64,000 bases of DNA, from positions 33,884-97,883 of the forward strand of contig JACKHA010000009.1 in NCBI GenBank assembly GCA_020639215.1, given 5' to 3'. The position numbers and the translations under genes are program-made. Positions 17,145 through 24,658 of the stretch are shown here, in pieces. The stretch's first letter is position 1, and the number at the start of each line of letters is the position of its first letter. The stretch comes from Phycisphaeraceae bacterium. GTDB lineage: Bacteria > Planctomycetota > Phycisphaerae > Phycisphaerales > UBA1924. The notes beneath the pieces were generated by a model, which was not told where the DNA came from, ran no database searches, and saw only the letters and a list, made by a program, of their open reading frames with translations.

Positions 17145-17267
17145 CGAAGTGACGAAGGTGGAAGATCGCTCACGCTCACGGCTGCAACGGGGCTCACGGG
17201 TAGCATGACTGCCATGCCGGGCATGCCCCGGTCTTTCACTCCGTCACTGCGTCACTCCGTCACTCCA
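17131..17267. repeat. Opposed RAGTGACG arrays between convergent genes; possible bidirectional terminator
   Basis: Units AAGTGACG, CAGTGACG, AAGTGACG run from 17131, and the reverse-complement units run at 17231-17267 (CGTCACTC, CGTCACTG). The 15-base stretch at 17132-17146 (AGTGACGCAGTGACG) is exactly complementary to 17242-17256. The TGA of the AddA-type gene (17142-17144) lies inside the left array, and the stop of the glycosylase gene (17262-17260) lies inside the right array. In between is CTCACGCTCACGG and ATGCCGGGCAT. The arrangement could pair in RNA from either gene. It lacks a U-tract, so a terminator role is inference. Confidence 0.75.
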
Positions 17268-18255
17268 ACTGGCTCGCCGTGAACGTCGCCCCGACCGTCT
17301 CGCGGTCCCAGGTGTCGGCCCGCCCGCGTTTGGCCTCGTAGAACTTCCACAGCTCGAACCAGTACGAGCGGAACTTGTGCGTGCCGAACGGTTCGAAGTG
17401 TGCGCCCACGCGCCGCATTACCGCCTTGTCGGTGCCCTCGAAGCCCAGCACGCTGCGCCCGTGGCGGACGCTCTCGGTGTCGAGGGGCAGACGCCCGAAC
17501 CGCCCGAGCAGCTGCATGATGTTGGCCGCGGCGTAGGGGCCGATGCCCGGCAGCGCGACCAGCGCGTCCCACACCTGCTCGTCGCTCGTGCCCGGGTCCT
17601 CGAACCAGGCGGGGTCGATCTCGGGCGGCCGCTTGCCTCGCGGGGCGAACAGGCGGGCCAGGTCGACGATCCGCTGGTCGCGGTACCCGCAGCGGCAGCG
17701 GGCCCGCAGCGTCGCGGGGCGGGTCCTTGCCAGCTTCGCGGGCGTCGGGAACGCCCCGCTCGCGCCCACCACCTCGCACAGACGCCGGTTCATCGTGATC
17801 GTGCTGGGCCACTGCACGTTGCAGGATGTCACGGTCTTCACGACGTCCTCGAACATGGTGGGCGAGCGGAACAGTCGTCCGCGCCCGGTGTCGGCCCAGC
17901 GGGGGTCCAGCGCGTGGAACGCCGCGAGCGTCGAGGCGGGCTCGTCGAGGCGGAGCATCCGCGTGACCTGGGCGATGGCCCCGGCGCGCTCGGGGCGGGC
18001 CAGCGTGCGGTTCACCGCGATCCGCAGCGGGTTGCCCGCGACCCGGGGCCACGGCGCGGGGGCCCCGTCGGCGTCGGGGTCGCCCGCCTGCGTGATGCGG
18101 AGCGTGGCGGGCCCGCCGGGCAGGTGCAGGACGCGCGTGAGCACGCGGCGTTTGGGGTCCCAGTGGTTGGGGCGGAGCAGGAAGTAGCCGTAGGAGCACG
18201 CGTCGCGGGCCAGCACGAAGTCGTCGGGCACGGGCGGGGCCAGGCGTGAGGGCAT
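17260..18255 (-). CDS. HhH-GPD DNA glycosylase (AlkA/OGG-like)
   Basis: This 331-residue base-excision repair enzyme has a helix-hairpin-helix with the GPD-type motif LVALPGIGPYAAANIMQLLG followed by the catalytic Asp in LPLDTESVRHG. An N-terminal domain (YGYFLLRPNHWDPKRRVLTRVL) resembles the AlkA/8-oxoguanine glycosylase N-domain, and a middle region includes FEDVVKTVTSCNVQWP and MNRRLCEVVG. The lesion specificity cannot be read from sequence. I start at ATG 18255 (MPSRLAPP); upstream frame extension runs into the RAGTGACG repeat and is unlikely to be translated. The stop lies inside the facing repeat array. It is convergent with the AddAB-type pair, so two repair functions meet here. Confidence 0.8.
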   Translation of the reverse strand: MPSRLAPPVPDDFVLARDACSYGYFLLRPNHWDPKRRVLTRVLHLPGGPATLRITQAGDPDADGAPAPWPRVAGNPLRIAVNRTLARPERAGAIAQVTRMLRLDEPASTLAAFHALDPRWADTGRGRLFRSPTMFEDVVKTVTSCNVQWPSTITMNRRLCEVVGASGAFPTPAKLARTRPATLRARCRCGYRDQRIVDLARLFAPRGKRPPEIDPAWFEDPGTSDEQVWDALVALPGIGPYAAANIMQLLGRFGRLPLDTESVRHGRSVLGFEGTDKAVMRRVGAHFEPFGTHKFRSYWFELWKFYEAKRGRADTWDRETVGATFTASQLE

Positions 18256-18271
18256 GGGCGAGGGTATGGAA

Positions 18272-18309
18272 GAGTGACGAAGTGACGGAGAGACGAAGTG
18301 ACCAAGTGG
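18272..18309 (+). repeat. RAGTGACG octamer array
   Basis: Units GAGTGACG, AAGTGACG, GAGAGACG, AAGTGACC, AAGTGGGG follow each other at period 8, starting 17 bases upstream of the glycosylase start codon. Confidence 0.8.
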
Positions 18310-18329
18310 GGAGCGGCGAACGTCGCACT

Positions 18330-18564
18330 GTGCCACCGAGACTCGCCGGCTCGGCGGCGTTTCTCGGTGCCGATCAACCCCACGCTGCCGCCACTCGATG
18401 CCTCGATGCCTCCTGCCTCGATGCCTTCCCCATCATCCTCACCACCGCCGACAACGCACCGCACACCACCACCTCCCCGCAGAGCCGCCGACCCACCACA
18501 GATCGGACGCCGATCCGCGGCCGCACCGAGAAACGCCGCCGAGCCGGCGTGTCTCGGTGGCACA
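18330..18564. repeat. Inverted pair of CACCGAGA palindromes (REPIN-like)
   Basis: Copy 1 (18330-18371) reads GTGCCACCGAGA ... TCTCGGTGCC with inner pairing CGCCG/CGGCG. Copy 2 (18522-18564) is the same element in the opposite orientation, ending TCTCGGTGGCAC. Two REP-like palindromes facing each other about 150 bases apart is the REPIN/BIME arrangement. A related pair occurs at 36735-36908. Confidence 0.75.
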
Positions 18565-18626
18565 GGTGCGCCGGTGTGCTTCACGCGTACCCGCGCGACT
18601 GGCGCGAGTGCAACCGTCCGATGTGT

Positions 18627-18656
18627 GGCATGGCTGCAGCTCCGGGCAGCCATGCC
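18627..18656. repeat. CATGGCTG hairpin copy
   Basis: Arms GGCATGGCTGC and GCAGCCATGCC with an eight-base loop. It belongs to the family clustered at 62.1-62.5 kb. Confidence 0.75.
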
Positions 18657-18780
18657 GAACGTGCAATCGGCCGCGTCGAACCATCGCGCCGGCGCACAGC
18701 AGCAAGCACGCGATGCCGTGTCGCCGCGCGGGTTGATGGCGCGCGACCACGCCCCGGGTCGCAACGGTCGTGGCAGGTGG

Positions 18781-19089
18781 TCATGTGTCTGGCGTGGTCA
18801 GTTGGCTCAGCAGGGCGCGGGAAGCACGCACGACTTCCGGCCATCGCTCGTAGCCAAGGTCCCGGAGATCGCAGCGAAACCGCGCGAGTGCATCAAGCTC
18901 CTCGGTCGCGAACTCGGCGCGAAACGGCGCGTAGTGCAGCAACTCGGGAGTGTAGTAGTCCACGATCTGCGACCAGCTCTCGATGCGTCCATCGACGAAC
19001 GGATACGCCTCCTGGAACGCCGCCAGCGCGTCGGCGTCGGCGAGCGGTCGCAGGTCGCGGACAAGTTGTGCGCGGAACGTGGTCTGCAT
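18781..19089 (-). CDS. Hypothetical protein, 102 residues
   Basis: The visible protein starts MQTTFRAQLVRDLRPLAD and is acidic and helical with aromatic residues (SWSQIVDYYTPELLHYAPF, LGYERWPEVVRASRALL). The amino-acid make-up is that of a real folded protein rather than a GC shadow, but I do not recognise a family. It lies downstream of and on the same strand as the sulfatase gene, separated by about 80 bases, so the two may be co-transcribed. No signal peptide or membrane span is present. The ATG at 19089 has no clear ribosome site. Confidence 0.5.
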   Translation of the reverse strand: MQTTFRAQLVRDLRPLADADALAAFQEAYPFVDGRIESWSQIVDYYTPELLHYAPFRAEFATEELDALARFRCDLRDLGYERWPEVVRASRALLSQLTTPDT

Positions 19090-19171
19090 ATGAACCCTGA
19101 TTGGGTGAATCGTGTGGCGCGTGAAGAGCCGAGCCCAGCGCGTCAGCGATGTCGGATCGCCCGTCCTCCCA

Positions 19172-20806
19172 TCAGTCGATCGCCGGGATCGGGAACAGCG
19201 CCGAGGCCACGTGCTCGCGGTCCATGATCGACTCGCACAGCTCCACCAGGTCCGGGCGCAGGGCCGCCAGGTCGCGCGTCTCGAACGGATCGGTCGACAG
19301 GTCGTAGATCTCGATGGTGGGGCGTCGCCCCTCACGCCCGTCCTCACGCCCATCCTCGCGCAGGCGGGGCCTGATCCCCTTGATGTCCCCCACGATCACG
19401 CACTGCTGCTGGGCCGCCTCGGGGTACTCGATGTACACGTACCCCGGGTGGTCCTCCAGCGCGGCCCCGCCCAGCAGCCCCGCCAGCGAGACCCCGTCGA
19501 TCCGCGCGGGCGGGGCCGCCCCGCCGATGGCGCACAGCGTCGGCATCAGGTCGTACAGCCCGACCACCTCGTCCCGCGTCGTGCCCGGGGCGATCCGCCC
19601 GGGCCACCACGCCACGAACGGCACGCGGATGCCGCCCTCGTAGAGGTTCGTCTTGAAGCCCCGCAGCCCGCCCAGCGAATCGAAGAACGCCCGGTCCACC
19701 CCGCCGTTGAACGTCGTGCCGTTGTCGGACGTGACGATGATCAGCGTGTTGTCGCCCAGGCCCGCGGCCTCGACCGCCTCGCGCAGGCGTCCGACCGAAT
19801 GGTCGATGTACTCGATCATGGCCGCGTACGTGGCGCGGGGACGCTCGCAGGGCAGGTAGCCCTGCTGGCCCAGGTACGCCCCGCCCAGCGGGGGCTGGTC
19901 CCACTCGCGCGGGTAGCGGTCGACGAACTCCTGCGGGGCCTGCAACGCCGCGTGCGGGAGGATGGTGGAGAAGTAGAGGAAGAACGGGGCGTGCGGGTCG
20001 TTGGACCCGTGAGCCCCGTTACTCCCGTCCGCGTCGCGCCCACGCTGGGCGTGCCGCTCGATCCACCGCACCGCCTCGTCGAGCATCTCGCCGGGCGCGA
20101 AGTCCGGGCCGCGGTATTGGTCCCAATCGGCGCTGGTCCAGCCCTCGGGCACCGCGTCGAGGCGCTGGTGGGCGGGGAAGTAGTCGTTGCGAAGGACATC
20201 GACGTCGTGGTTCCGCCACAGGTGTGTGGGATAGAGGTTGTGGGCCACTCGCTGGCACAGGTACCCGTAGAAGTGGTCGAAGCCCTGGCGGCTGGGGTGC
20301 CCCTCCGAGCCGGGCCCGCCCAGCCCCCACTTGCCGATGCACGCGGTCGAGTACCCCACGCCCCGGAGCACCTCCGCGAGCGTGACCTGGGCATCGGGCA
20401 GCGGCCACTGGCCCTCGGGCTCCTCGGGCCCCCAGCCCCCGACCTCGCGGTTGCCGCGGATGACACCGTGCCCGGTGTGGTAGCCGGTCATGATGGCGCA
20501 GCGGGCCGGGGCGCACACGGTGCTGGCCGAGTAGAAGCGCGTGAGGCGCAGGCCCTCGTCCGCGAGGCGGTCGATGCTGGGCGTCTGGATCCGCTCCTGC
20601 CCGTAGCAGCCCAGCTCGGCGTAGCCCAGGTCGTCGCAGAAGACCAGGATGATGTTGGGGCGCGTGCCCGCCAGACCGCCGGGGCGATCGACCCGCCCCT
20701 GGGCCAGCGCCGGCAGGGCCAGCAGCGCGAGCGCAAGCATGGCCAGGCGCTCGGGCCAGACGCGGAGGCGGGTGCTGGTGTTCGCGTTGGGCGAGATCCG
20801 TGCCAT
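19172..20806 (-). CDS. Secreted type I sulfatase (arylsulfatase family)
   Basis: The 544-residue protein has a signal peptide (LAMLALALLALPALAQ) and the sulfatase N-terminal domain. Visible motifs are metal-binding PNIILVFCDDLGYAELGCYG, the modification site C98-A-P-A-R (STVCAPARCAIMTGYHTG), GKWGLGG, and TSDNGTTFNGG. Cys98 would be converted to formylglycine before the enzyme can hydrolyse sulfate esters, which fits the sulfated-polysaccharide diet of many planctomycetes. I start at ATG 20806, with AAGGAA upstream. Two low-complexity inserts are visible: DGSNGAHGSNDPHAP (encoded by the CTCACGGGT-type repeat near 20002-20040) and REDGREDGREGRR near 19325-19365. The substrate is unknown. Confidence 0.9.
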   Translation of the reverse strand: MARISPNANTSTRLRVWPERLAMLALALLALPALAQGRVDRPGGLAGTRPNIILVFCDDLGYAELGCYGQERIQTPSIDRLADEGLRLTRFYSASTVCAPARCAIMTGYHTGHGVIRGNREVGGWGPEEPEGQWPLPDAQVTLAEVLRGVGYSTACIGKWGLGGPGSEGHPSRQGFDHFYGYLCQRVAHNLYPTHLWRNHDVDVLRNDYFPAHQRLDAVPEGWTSADWDQYRGPDFAPGEMLDEAVRWIERHAQRGRDADGSNGAHGSNDPHAPFFLYFSTILPHAALQAPQEFVDRYPREWDQPPLGGAYLGQQGYLPCERPRATYAAMIEYIDHSVGRLREAVEAAGLGDNTLIIVTSDNGTTFNGGVDRAFFDSLGGLRGFKTNLYEGGIRVPFVAWWPGRIAPGTTRDEVVGLYDLMPTLCAIGGAAPPARIDGVSLAGLLGGAALEDHPGYVYIEYPEAAQQQCVIVGDIKGIRPRLREDGREDGREGRRPTIEIYDLSTDPFETRDLAALRPDLVELCESIMDREHVASALFPIPAID

Positions 20807-20911
20807 GGCGTGTTCCTTGCACCCGCGTGCGGTCCGGGCGTGGGGGTTGACAGCCCGTGGGGGAACGATATGCTGGGAGCGTTGAACGTTCATTCAAGTC
20901 AGGAGCCAGCG

Positions 20912-21568
20912 ATGCCCCGCACGCCCATGACACCCGTGAGTCCCGTGACTGTCACAACACCCGTGACAACTGTGAGTCCCGTGAGCCATCGCCGGTGGCG
21001 CCCCCGGGGCGCGCTCGTCCTGGCGTCCGTCGCGGCGGGCCTGTCGTTGGGCGGGCTGGCCCCCCACGCGCCATCGTCCCCGGGCACCGACATCGCCGCC
21101 GACCGCTTCGCCGCCCACGGGCGCGTCGCCCAGGGCGTGACCGTGCAAGCCGTGTGGCCCGTGAGCCCCGACGAGGCGTTCGACCTGCTCACCGACGCGG
21201 ACGCCCTGCGCGAGGCCTTCGCCCTCGAGGCCCGCATCGACCTGGCCATCGGCGGGCGGTACGAGTTCCTCTTCGGAACGGGCGTGGCCCCCGAGGGCCA
21301 GCAGGGCTCCGAGACCTGCCAGATCCTGGCCTACATACCGGGCGAGACGCTGGCCTTCTCCTGGAACGCCCCGCCCGCGTTCGAGGAGCGGGCCATGCAC
21401 ACCTGGGTCGTGATCACGCTCGCTCCCGGAAACGACACGGGCACCACCGCCCTCCGCCTCCGCCACGTTGGCTTCGGCCAGGGCGGGCGCTGGAGCGAGG
21501 TCGAGCACTACTTCCAGACCACGTGGGAGCGCCTGCTGGGCGCGATGGGGGAGGATCTACGCCAGTGA
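20912..21568 (+). CDS. SRPBCC (AHSA1-like) protein with exported-type N-terminus
   Basis: This is a 218-residue protein. Residues about 85-215 form an SRPBCC/START-like fold of the AHSA1 group (VWPVSPDEAFDLLTDADALREAF, IGGRYEFLFGTG, GETLAFSWNAPPAF, WSEVEHYFQTTWERLL). The N-terminus MPRTPMTPVSPVTVTTPV is encoded by a CACCCGTGAGTCCCGTGAC repeat and is followed by a hydrophobic segment, suggesting an exported or anchored protein. ATG 20912 follows AGGAGCC. The TGA is part of a RAGTGACG unit and is followed at once by the hairpin GGAGTGAC-CGC-GTCACTCC. The ligand is unknown. It is divergent from the sulfatase and directly upstream of the GlmU-like gene. Confidence 0.7.
   Translation: MPRTPMTPVSPVTVTTPVTTVSPVSHRRWRPRGALVLASVAAGLSLGGLAPHAPSSPGTDIAADRFAAHGRVAQGVTVQAVWPVSPDEAFDLLTDADALREAFALEARIDLAIGGRYEFLFGTGVAPEGQQGSETCQILAYIPGETLAFSWNAPPAFEERAMHTWVVITLAPGNDTGTTALRLRHVGFGQGGRWSEVEHYFQTTWERLLGAMGEDLRQ
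20921..20985 (+). repeat. CTCACGGGT-type repeat, complementary orientation, in the 5' end of the SRPBCC gene
   Basis: The stretch ACACCCGTGAGTCCCGTGAC and its near repeats are the reverse complement of the CTCACGGGT unit. They encode the Thr/Pro/Val/Ser-rich N-terminus of the protein. Confidence 0.7.
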
Positions 21569-21569
21569 C

Positions 21570-21588
21570 GGAGTGACCGCGTCACTCC
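21570..21588 (+). terminator. Hairpin directly after the SRPBCC stop
   Basis: GGAGTGAC (21570-21577), loop CGC, GTCACTCC (21581-21588) form a perfect eight-base-pair stem two bases after the TGA. It is made from the octamer repeat unit and its reverse complement. There is no U-tract, and the next gene starts at 21605, so it may only attenuate or protect the 3' end. Confidence 0.45.
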
Positions 21589-21604
21589 CCGTACACTCCC
21601 CCGC

Positions 21605-22816
21605 ATGTCCACGCCCACGATCTTCTTCGATGATGAGGCCGCCCCGCTCGCGCCGCTGACCGACACCCGCGCCTCGTTCGACATCCGCACCGGCGGGTTC
21701 ACGACGCTGGGGCGTCTCAAGCGTGCCCTGGACCTGAACGTGATCGCCCTGTTCGTGCCGGAGCGCCTGAAAGCGGTCACCAGGCAGCGGTACGCCGTGC
21801 CCGTGAACGACATCCCCGAGGGGGCGCTGGGGGCGGTGCTGCTGATCAACGGGCGGTGCCCGCTGCCGCTGGCCCAGATCACGGAACTGACGCGCGGCCA
21901 GCGCCTGGTGGAGAAGTCCTCGGGGCACACGATCGCCTCGATGGTCGACAGCGCGGGGGCGCGCCGGATCGTGGAGGGCGACAACTCGGGCCTCGACGTC
22001 CGCGAGTTCGACGCCAACGTGCTGCTGCGGCGGCCGTGGAACGTCCGGACCAGCCGCGACGCGGCGATCAAGGTCGACCTCACGCTGCTGCACACGATCC
22101 CCGGGAAAGCGGCAGGGCCCGGCACGTTCCAGCTCGGCGGGCACCCCGTCATCATCGACCCGTCGGCCAACGTGTACCCGTCGGTCGTGCTCAACGCCGA
22201 GGCGGGCGGGATCTACATCGGCCCGAACGCCGTCATTCGCCCCGGCGCGATCCTGAGCGGGCCGTGCATCGTGATGGAGAACGCGAGCGTGCTGGAGCAC
22301 GCCCACATCAAGGGGCACACCGCCATCGGCCCGTACTGCAAGGTCGCGGGCGAGGTCTCGGGCGTGGTGTTCCAGGGGCACGCCAACAAGGCCCACGACG
22401 GGTTCCTGGGCGATTCGTGGGTGGGCGAGTGGGCCAACCTCGGGGCCGGCACGACCAACTCGAACCTGCTGAACACGTACTCGCAGGTGATCGCCCAGGC
22501 GGTCCCCGGCGGGGCGCGCGAGCGGACGGGCGAGACGTTCCTGGGGGCGATCATCGGCGACCACGTCAAGACCGCGATCGGCACGCGGATCATGACCGGG
22601 GCGGTGCTGCACACGGGGTGCATGTTCGCCCAGACCGCGGCGGTCGCGGGGACCGTCGGCCCGTTCACGTGGGCGACCGACCGGGGCATGCAGCCGTTCC
22701 GGTTCGACAAGTTCATGGAGATCGCCCGCACGGTGATGGCGCGGCGGCACATCGAGCCGACGGACGCGTACGCGAGCCTGCTGGCGGAGCTGCACACGGA
22801 GGCGGTGGGGGCGTAG
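21605..22816 (+). CDS. GlmU-like putative sugar nucleotidyltransferase / acyltransferase
   Basis: This 403-residue protein resembles the alternative GlmU-like family found in Bacteroidetes and planctomycetes, which has a degenerate nucleotidyltransferase N-domain and a left-handed beta-helix. The N-domain shows RASFDIRTGGFTTLGRLKRAL and INGRCPLP. The hexapeptide-repeat C-domain shows PVIIDPSANVYPSVVLNAEA, IYIGPNAVIRPGAIL, GHTAIGPYCKVAGEVSGVVF, and the metal/substrate region WANLGAGTTNSNL. It would act in UDP-GlcNAc or a related sugar-nucleotide pathway. ATG 21605 lies 16 bases after the SRPBCC hairpin. The TAG stop is followed within one base by a RAGTGACG array. The family call is good; the exact reaction is inferred. 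Confidence 0.8.
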   Translation: MSTPTIFFDDEAAPLAPLTDTRASFDIRTGGFTTLGRLKRALDLNVIALFVPERLKAVTRQRYAVPVNDIPEGALGAVLLINGRCPLPLAQITELTRGQRLVEKSSGHTIASMVDSAGARRIVEGDNSGLDVREFDANVLLRRPWNVRTSRDAAIKVDLTLLHTIPGKAAGPGTFQLGGHPVIIDPSANVYPSVVLNAEAGGIYIGPNAVIRPGAILSGPCIVMENASVLEHAHIKGHTAIGPYCKVAGEVSGVVFQGHANKAHDGFLGDSWVGEWANLGAGTTNSNLLNTYSQVIAQAVPGGARERTGETFLGAIIGDHVKTAIGTRIMTGAVLHTGCMFAQTAAVAGTVGPFTWATDRGMQPFRFDKFMEIARTVMARRHIEPTDAYASLLAELHTEAVGA

Positions 22817-22817
22817 G

Positions 22818-22866
22818 GAGTGACGGAGTGACGGAGTGACGAAGAGAGGAGAGAGGAGAGAGGAGA
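22818..22866 (+). repeat. RAGTGACG octamer array grading into GAGAGGA heptamers
   Basis: Three perfect GAGTGACG units (22818-22841) begin one base after the TAG of the GlmU-like gene, then change into AAGAGAGG and a period-7 GAGAGGA run. Confidence 0.9.
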
Positions 22867-22929
22867 GCGCGGGGGGCGAGCCGCGCGGCCCGTCCCCCCC
22901 GGCGTGTGGAGCACTGTTGTCGGCGTGAT

Positions 22930-23568
22930 TCAGCGGCGGCGTCGGACGGCCAGCCCGGCGGCGAGCAGGAAGGCGCCGAGGGCGGAGGGGGCGGGGAGCA
23001 CGGTGAGCGACGTGCCGATGTAGGTGGTGTTGCCTTCGACCCACCCCGGCGACGCCGGCGAGTTGTAGAAGCGGGCATTTGGCGCGATTGCGTACGCCTC
23101 GAAACCGAACGCCACTTCGATTGGTGTTGTGACCGCCGGAGCCGTCCATGTGTACTCGATCAGCGTCATGTGGTTCCACAGAAGTGAGATGGGCAGGGGG
23201 GCGGCGGTGAAGTATGAGGGAACCACGGCGATATCGGTGTCAACGACCGACCCGCCTTGCGGGTCGCCGATTCTCGTATAGGCAGCGGGGAACACCGGGT
23301 GAACGTAGGGCGACCGGAGGTCTGAGATCGCTCCCAGGTCCGCGGTCGCACGCGTATCGCCGCGCAAGCCTGCAAACTGGTTTCCCGGCGTCCACGTCAG
23401 CCACACCTCGATGCTCACCGGTTCGCCCGGCACCACGGTGTTGGTGTGCCCCTTGTTGTGCGACACGATGACGAGCGCGTCGACCGCGTGGCACGGCACC
23501 CCAAGGGCCCCGACGAGCCCCACGCCCGCACAACAGGCCGATTGCGCGATTGGGAAGGTGGTTCGCAC
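22930..23568 (-). CDS. Secreted PEP-CTERM-type protein, paralogue of the 3.6 kb protein
   Basis: The 212-residue protein starts at GTG 23568, with AAAGGATCC upstream, and reads MRTTFPIAQSACCAGVGLVG, a signal peptide. The body is beta-rich, and the tail TVLPAPSALGAFLLAAGLAVRRRR is the VPAP-type PEP-CTERM sorting signal. Shared blocks with the 3551-4168 protein (PSYFTAAPLPISLLW against PAYFTGGIVPPLPW; IAPNARFYNSPASPGWVE against IAPNVRLYPTSASPAFIE; TTYIGTS) show a common origin. The central part has higher A/T third-position usage than neighbouring genes. The function is unknown; surface display is likely. Confidence 0.75.
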   Translation of the reverse strand: MRTTFPIAQSACCAGVGLVGALGVPCHAVDALVIVSHNKGHTNTVVPGEPVSIEVWLTWTPGNQFAGLRGDTRATADLGAISDLRSPYVHPVFPAAYTRIGDPQGGSVVDTDIAVVPSYFTAAPLPISLLWNHMTLIEYTWTAPAVTTPIEVAFGFEAYAIAPNARFYNSPASPGWVEGNTTYIGTSLTVLPAPSALGAFLLAAGLAVRRRR

Positions 23569-23774
23569 GGAGGATCCTTTCGCCTTAGAGCCCGAGCAGC
23601 GTCTCGTACGCGTCAACGCGACCCCATCTGAACTGGACCGCGGCGCGTCGCGAATGGCGTGCGGCACCGAGCACCTCCCGAGCAAGTGTGGCACGGACTT
23701 CCGACCCGTGCCAAGATTCGCGGCGCGAAGATTCGATTCATTCCTCTGCGCCTCTGCCCCTTCTACCCTCACCC

Positions 23775-24509
23775 ATGGCCACCATCATCGTCTTCCAGCA
23801 CTCTCCCCATGGCGGGCCCGGGCGGCTTGGGCTGACCCTGCGCGACCATGGGTTCCGGCTCGATGTCCGGCGCCCCGACCTCCATCGCGAGCGGGGCAAG
23901 GGCGTGCCGCCGGATTACGACAACGTGCACGGGCTGGTCGTGCTGGGTGGGCCGCAGAACGTGGGTGATCCGGAGCCGTGGCTGAATGAGTCGATGGCGT
24001 ACATCCGCGGGGCGCACGAGCGGTCGCTGCCGATCGTGGGGGTGTGCCTAGGGCACCAGTTGATCGCCGCGGCTCTGGGCGGGCAGGTCGGCCCGATGCC
24101 CACGCCCGAGCTGGGGTTCACCAGGACGAGCGTGACGGTGGCGGGGCAGACCGACACGATCATGGCGGGCGTGCCGTGGGACTTCATGGCGTTCCAGACG
24201 CACGGGCAGCAGGTGACCGCGCCGCCGGCGGGGGCGACGGTGCTGGCGTCGAGCGAGGCGTGCAAGGTGCAGGCGTTCAGGGTGGGGCTGCGGACGTACG
24301 GGTTCCAGTTCCACTTCGAGTCGGATCGCCCGAACGTGAGCACCCTGCTGAGATCGAGCGAGGCGTGGGCCAGGGAGCAGGGCTTGTCGCTCAAGACGCT
24401 GGAGTCGCAGGCGGACGACCACTATCAGCGGGCCGCGCTTGTGGCGGATCGGCTGTGCCTGAACATCGCGGCGTACTGCTTCCCGAGCGTGGGGCTGGTC
24501 GCGGTGTGA
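23775..24509 (+). CDS. Class I glutamine amidotransferase domain protein
   Basis: This is a stand-alone 244-residue GATase1 protein of the GMP-synthase-like group. The nucleophile is C91 in IVGVCLGHQL, and the catalytic His lies in TYGFQFHFESD (about residue 180), followed by a Glu two residues on. The oxyanion region is GLVVLGGPQNVGDPEPWL. Such proteins hydrolyse glutamine or act on gamma-glutamyl compounds; without a synthetase domain the acceptor is unknown. ATG 23775 was chosen because the fold starts right there (MATIIVFQHSPHGG). The leader contains CCTCTGCGCCTCTG (23736-23749), half of the large palindromic element seen at 44.0 kb. Nothing nearby suggests a pathway. Confidence 0.8.
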   Translation: MATIIVFQHSPHGGPGRLGLTLRDHGFRLDVRRPDLHRERGKGVPPDYDNVHGLVVLGGPQNVGDPEPWLNESMAYIRGAHERSLPIVGVCLGHQLIAAALGGQVGPMPTPELGFTRTSVTVAGQTDTIMAGVPWDFMAFQTHGQQVTAPPAGATVLASSEACKVQAFRVGLRTYGFQFHFESDRPNVSTLLRSSEAWAREQGLSLKTLESQADDHYQRAALVADRLCLNIAAYCFPSVGLVAV

Positions 24510-24523
24510 TCCACGAGGCATTG

Positions 24524-24558
24524 GTGAACCACGGAGACACGGAGGGCACCGAGGGAGG
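24524..24558 (+). repeat. GAACCACGGAGACACGGAG half-element
   Basis: GAACCACGGAGACACGGAGG and the following GCACCGAGGGAGG are a period-8/9 string related to the arms of the palindromes at 43.9 and 53.2 kb. Only one arm is present here, just after the amidotransferase stop. Confidence 0.6.
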
Positions 24559-24614
24559 CATTGGGGTGAGGATTTGGCGTGGTGTGCTCGGGCGGTGAGG
24601 GCGCTTCGAGTTCG

Positions 24615-24645
<31 letters not shown>

Positions 24646-24658
24646 TTACACTCGGGCC

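Larger units (their letters stand above)
18256..18780. other. 525-base gene-free region rich in short palindromes
   Basis: No convincing gene is seen. The stretch holds a RAGTGACG array (18272-18309), two inverted copies of a palindrome built on CACCGAGA/TCTCGGTG (18330-18371 and 18522-18564), and an 11-base-arm hairpin GGCATGGCTGC/GCAGCCATGCC (18627-18656). A repeated CATGCCGAACGTGCAA string (18651-18666) occurs again at 34752-34767. Open frames across it read as Arg/Pro/His-rich low-complexity peptides. Confidence 0.7.

Noticed and set aside
18298..19227. Plus-strand open frames over the 18.3-19.2 kb region
   Set aside because: They consist of the palindromes and octamer array plus a shadow of the minus-strand hypothetical gene.
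17131..22866. CRISPR array as an explanation for the regularly spaced short repeats
   Set aside because: Units are 8-9 bases, directly abutting, without spacers, and no cas gene is present.
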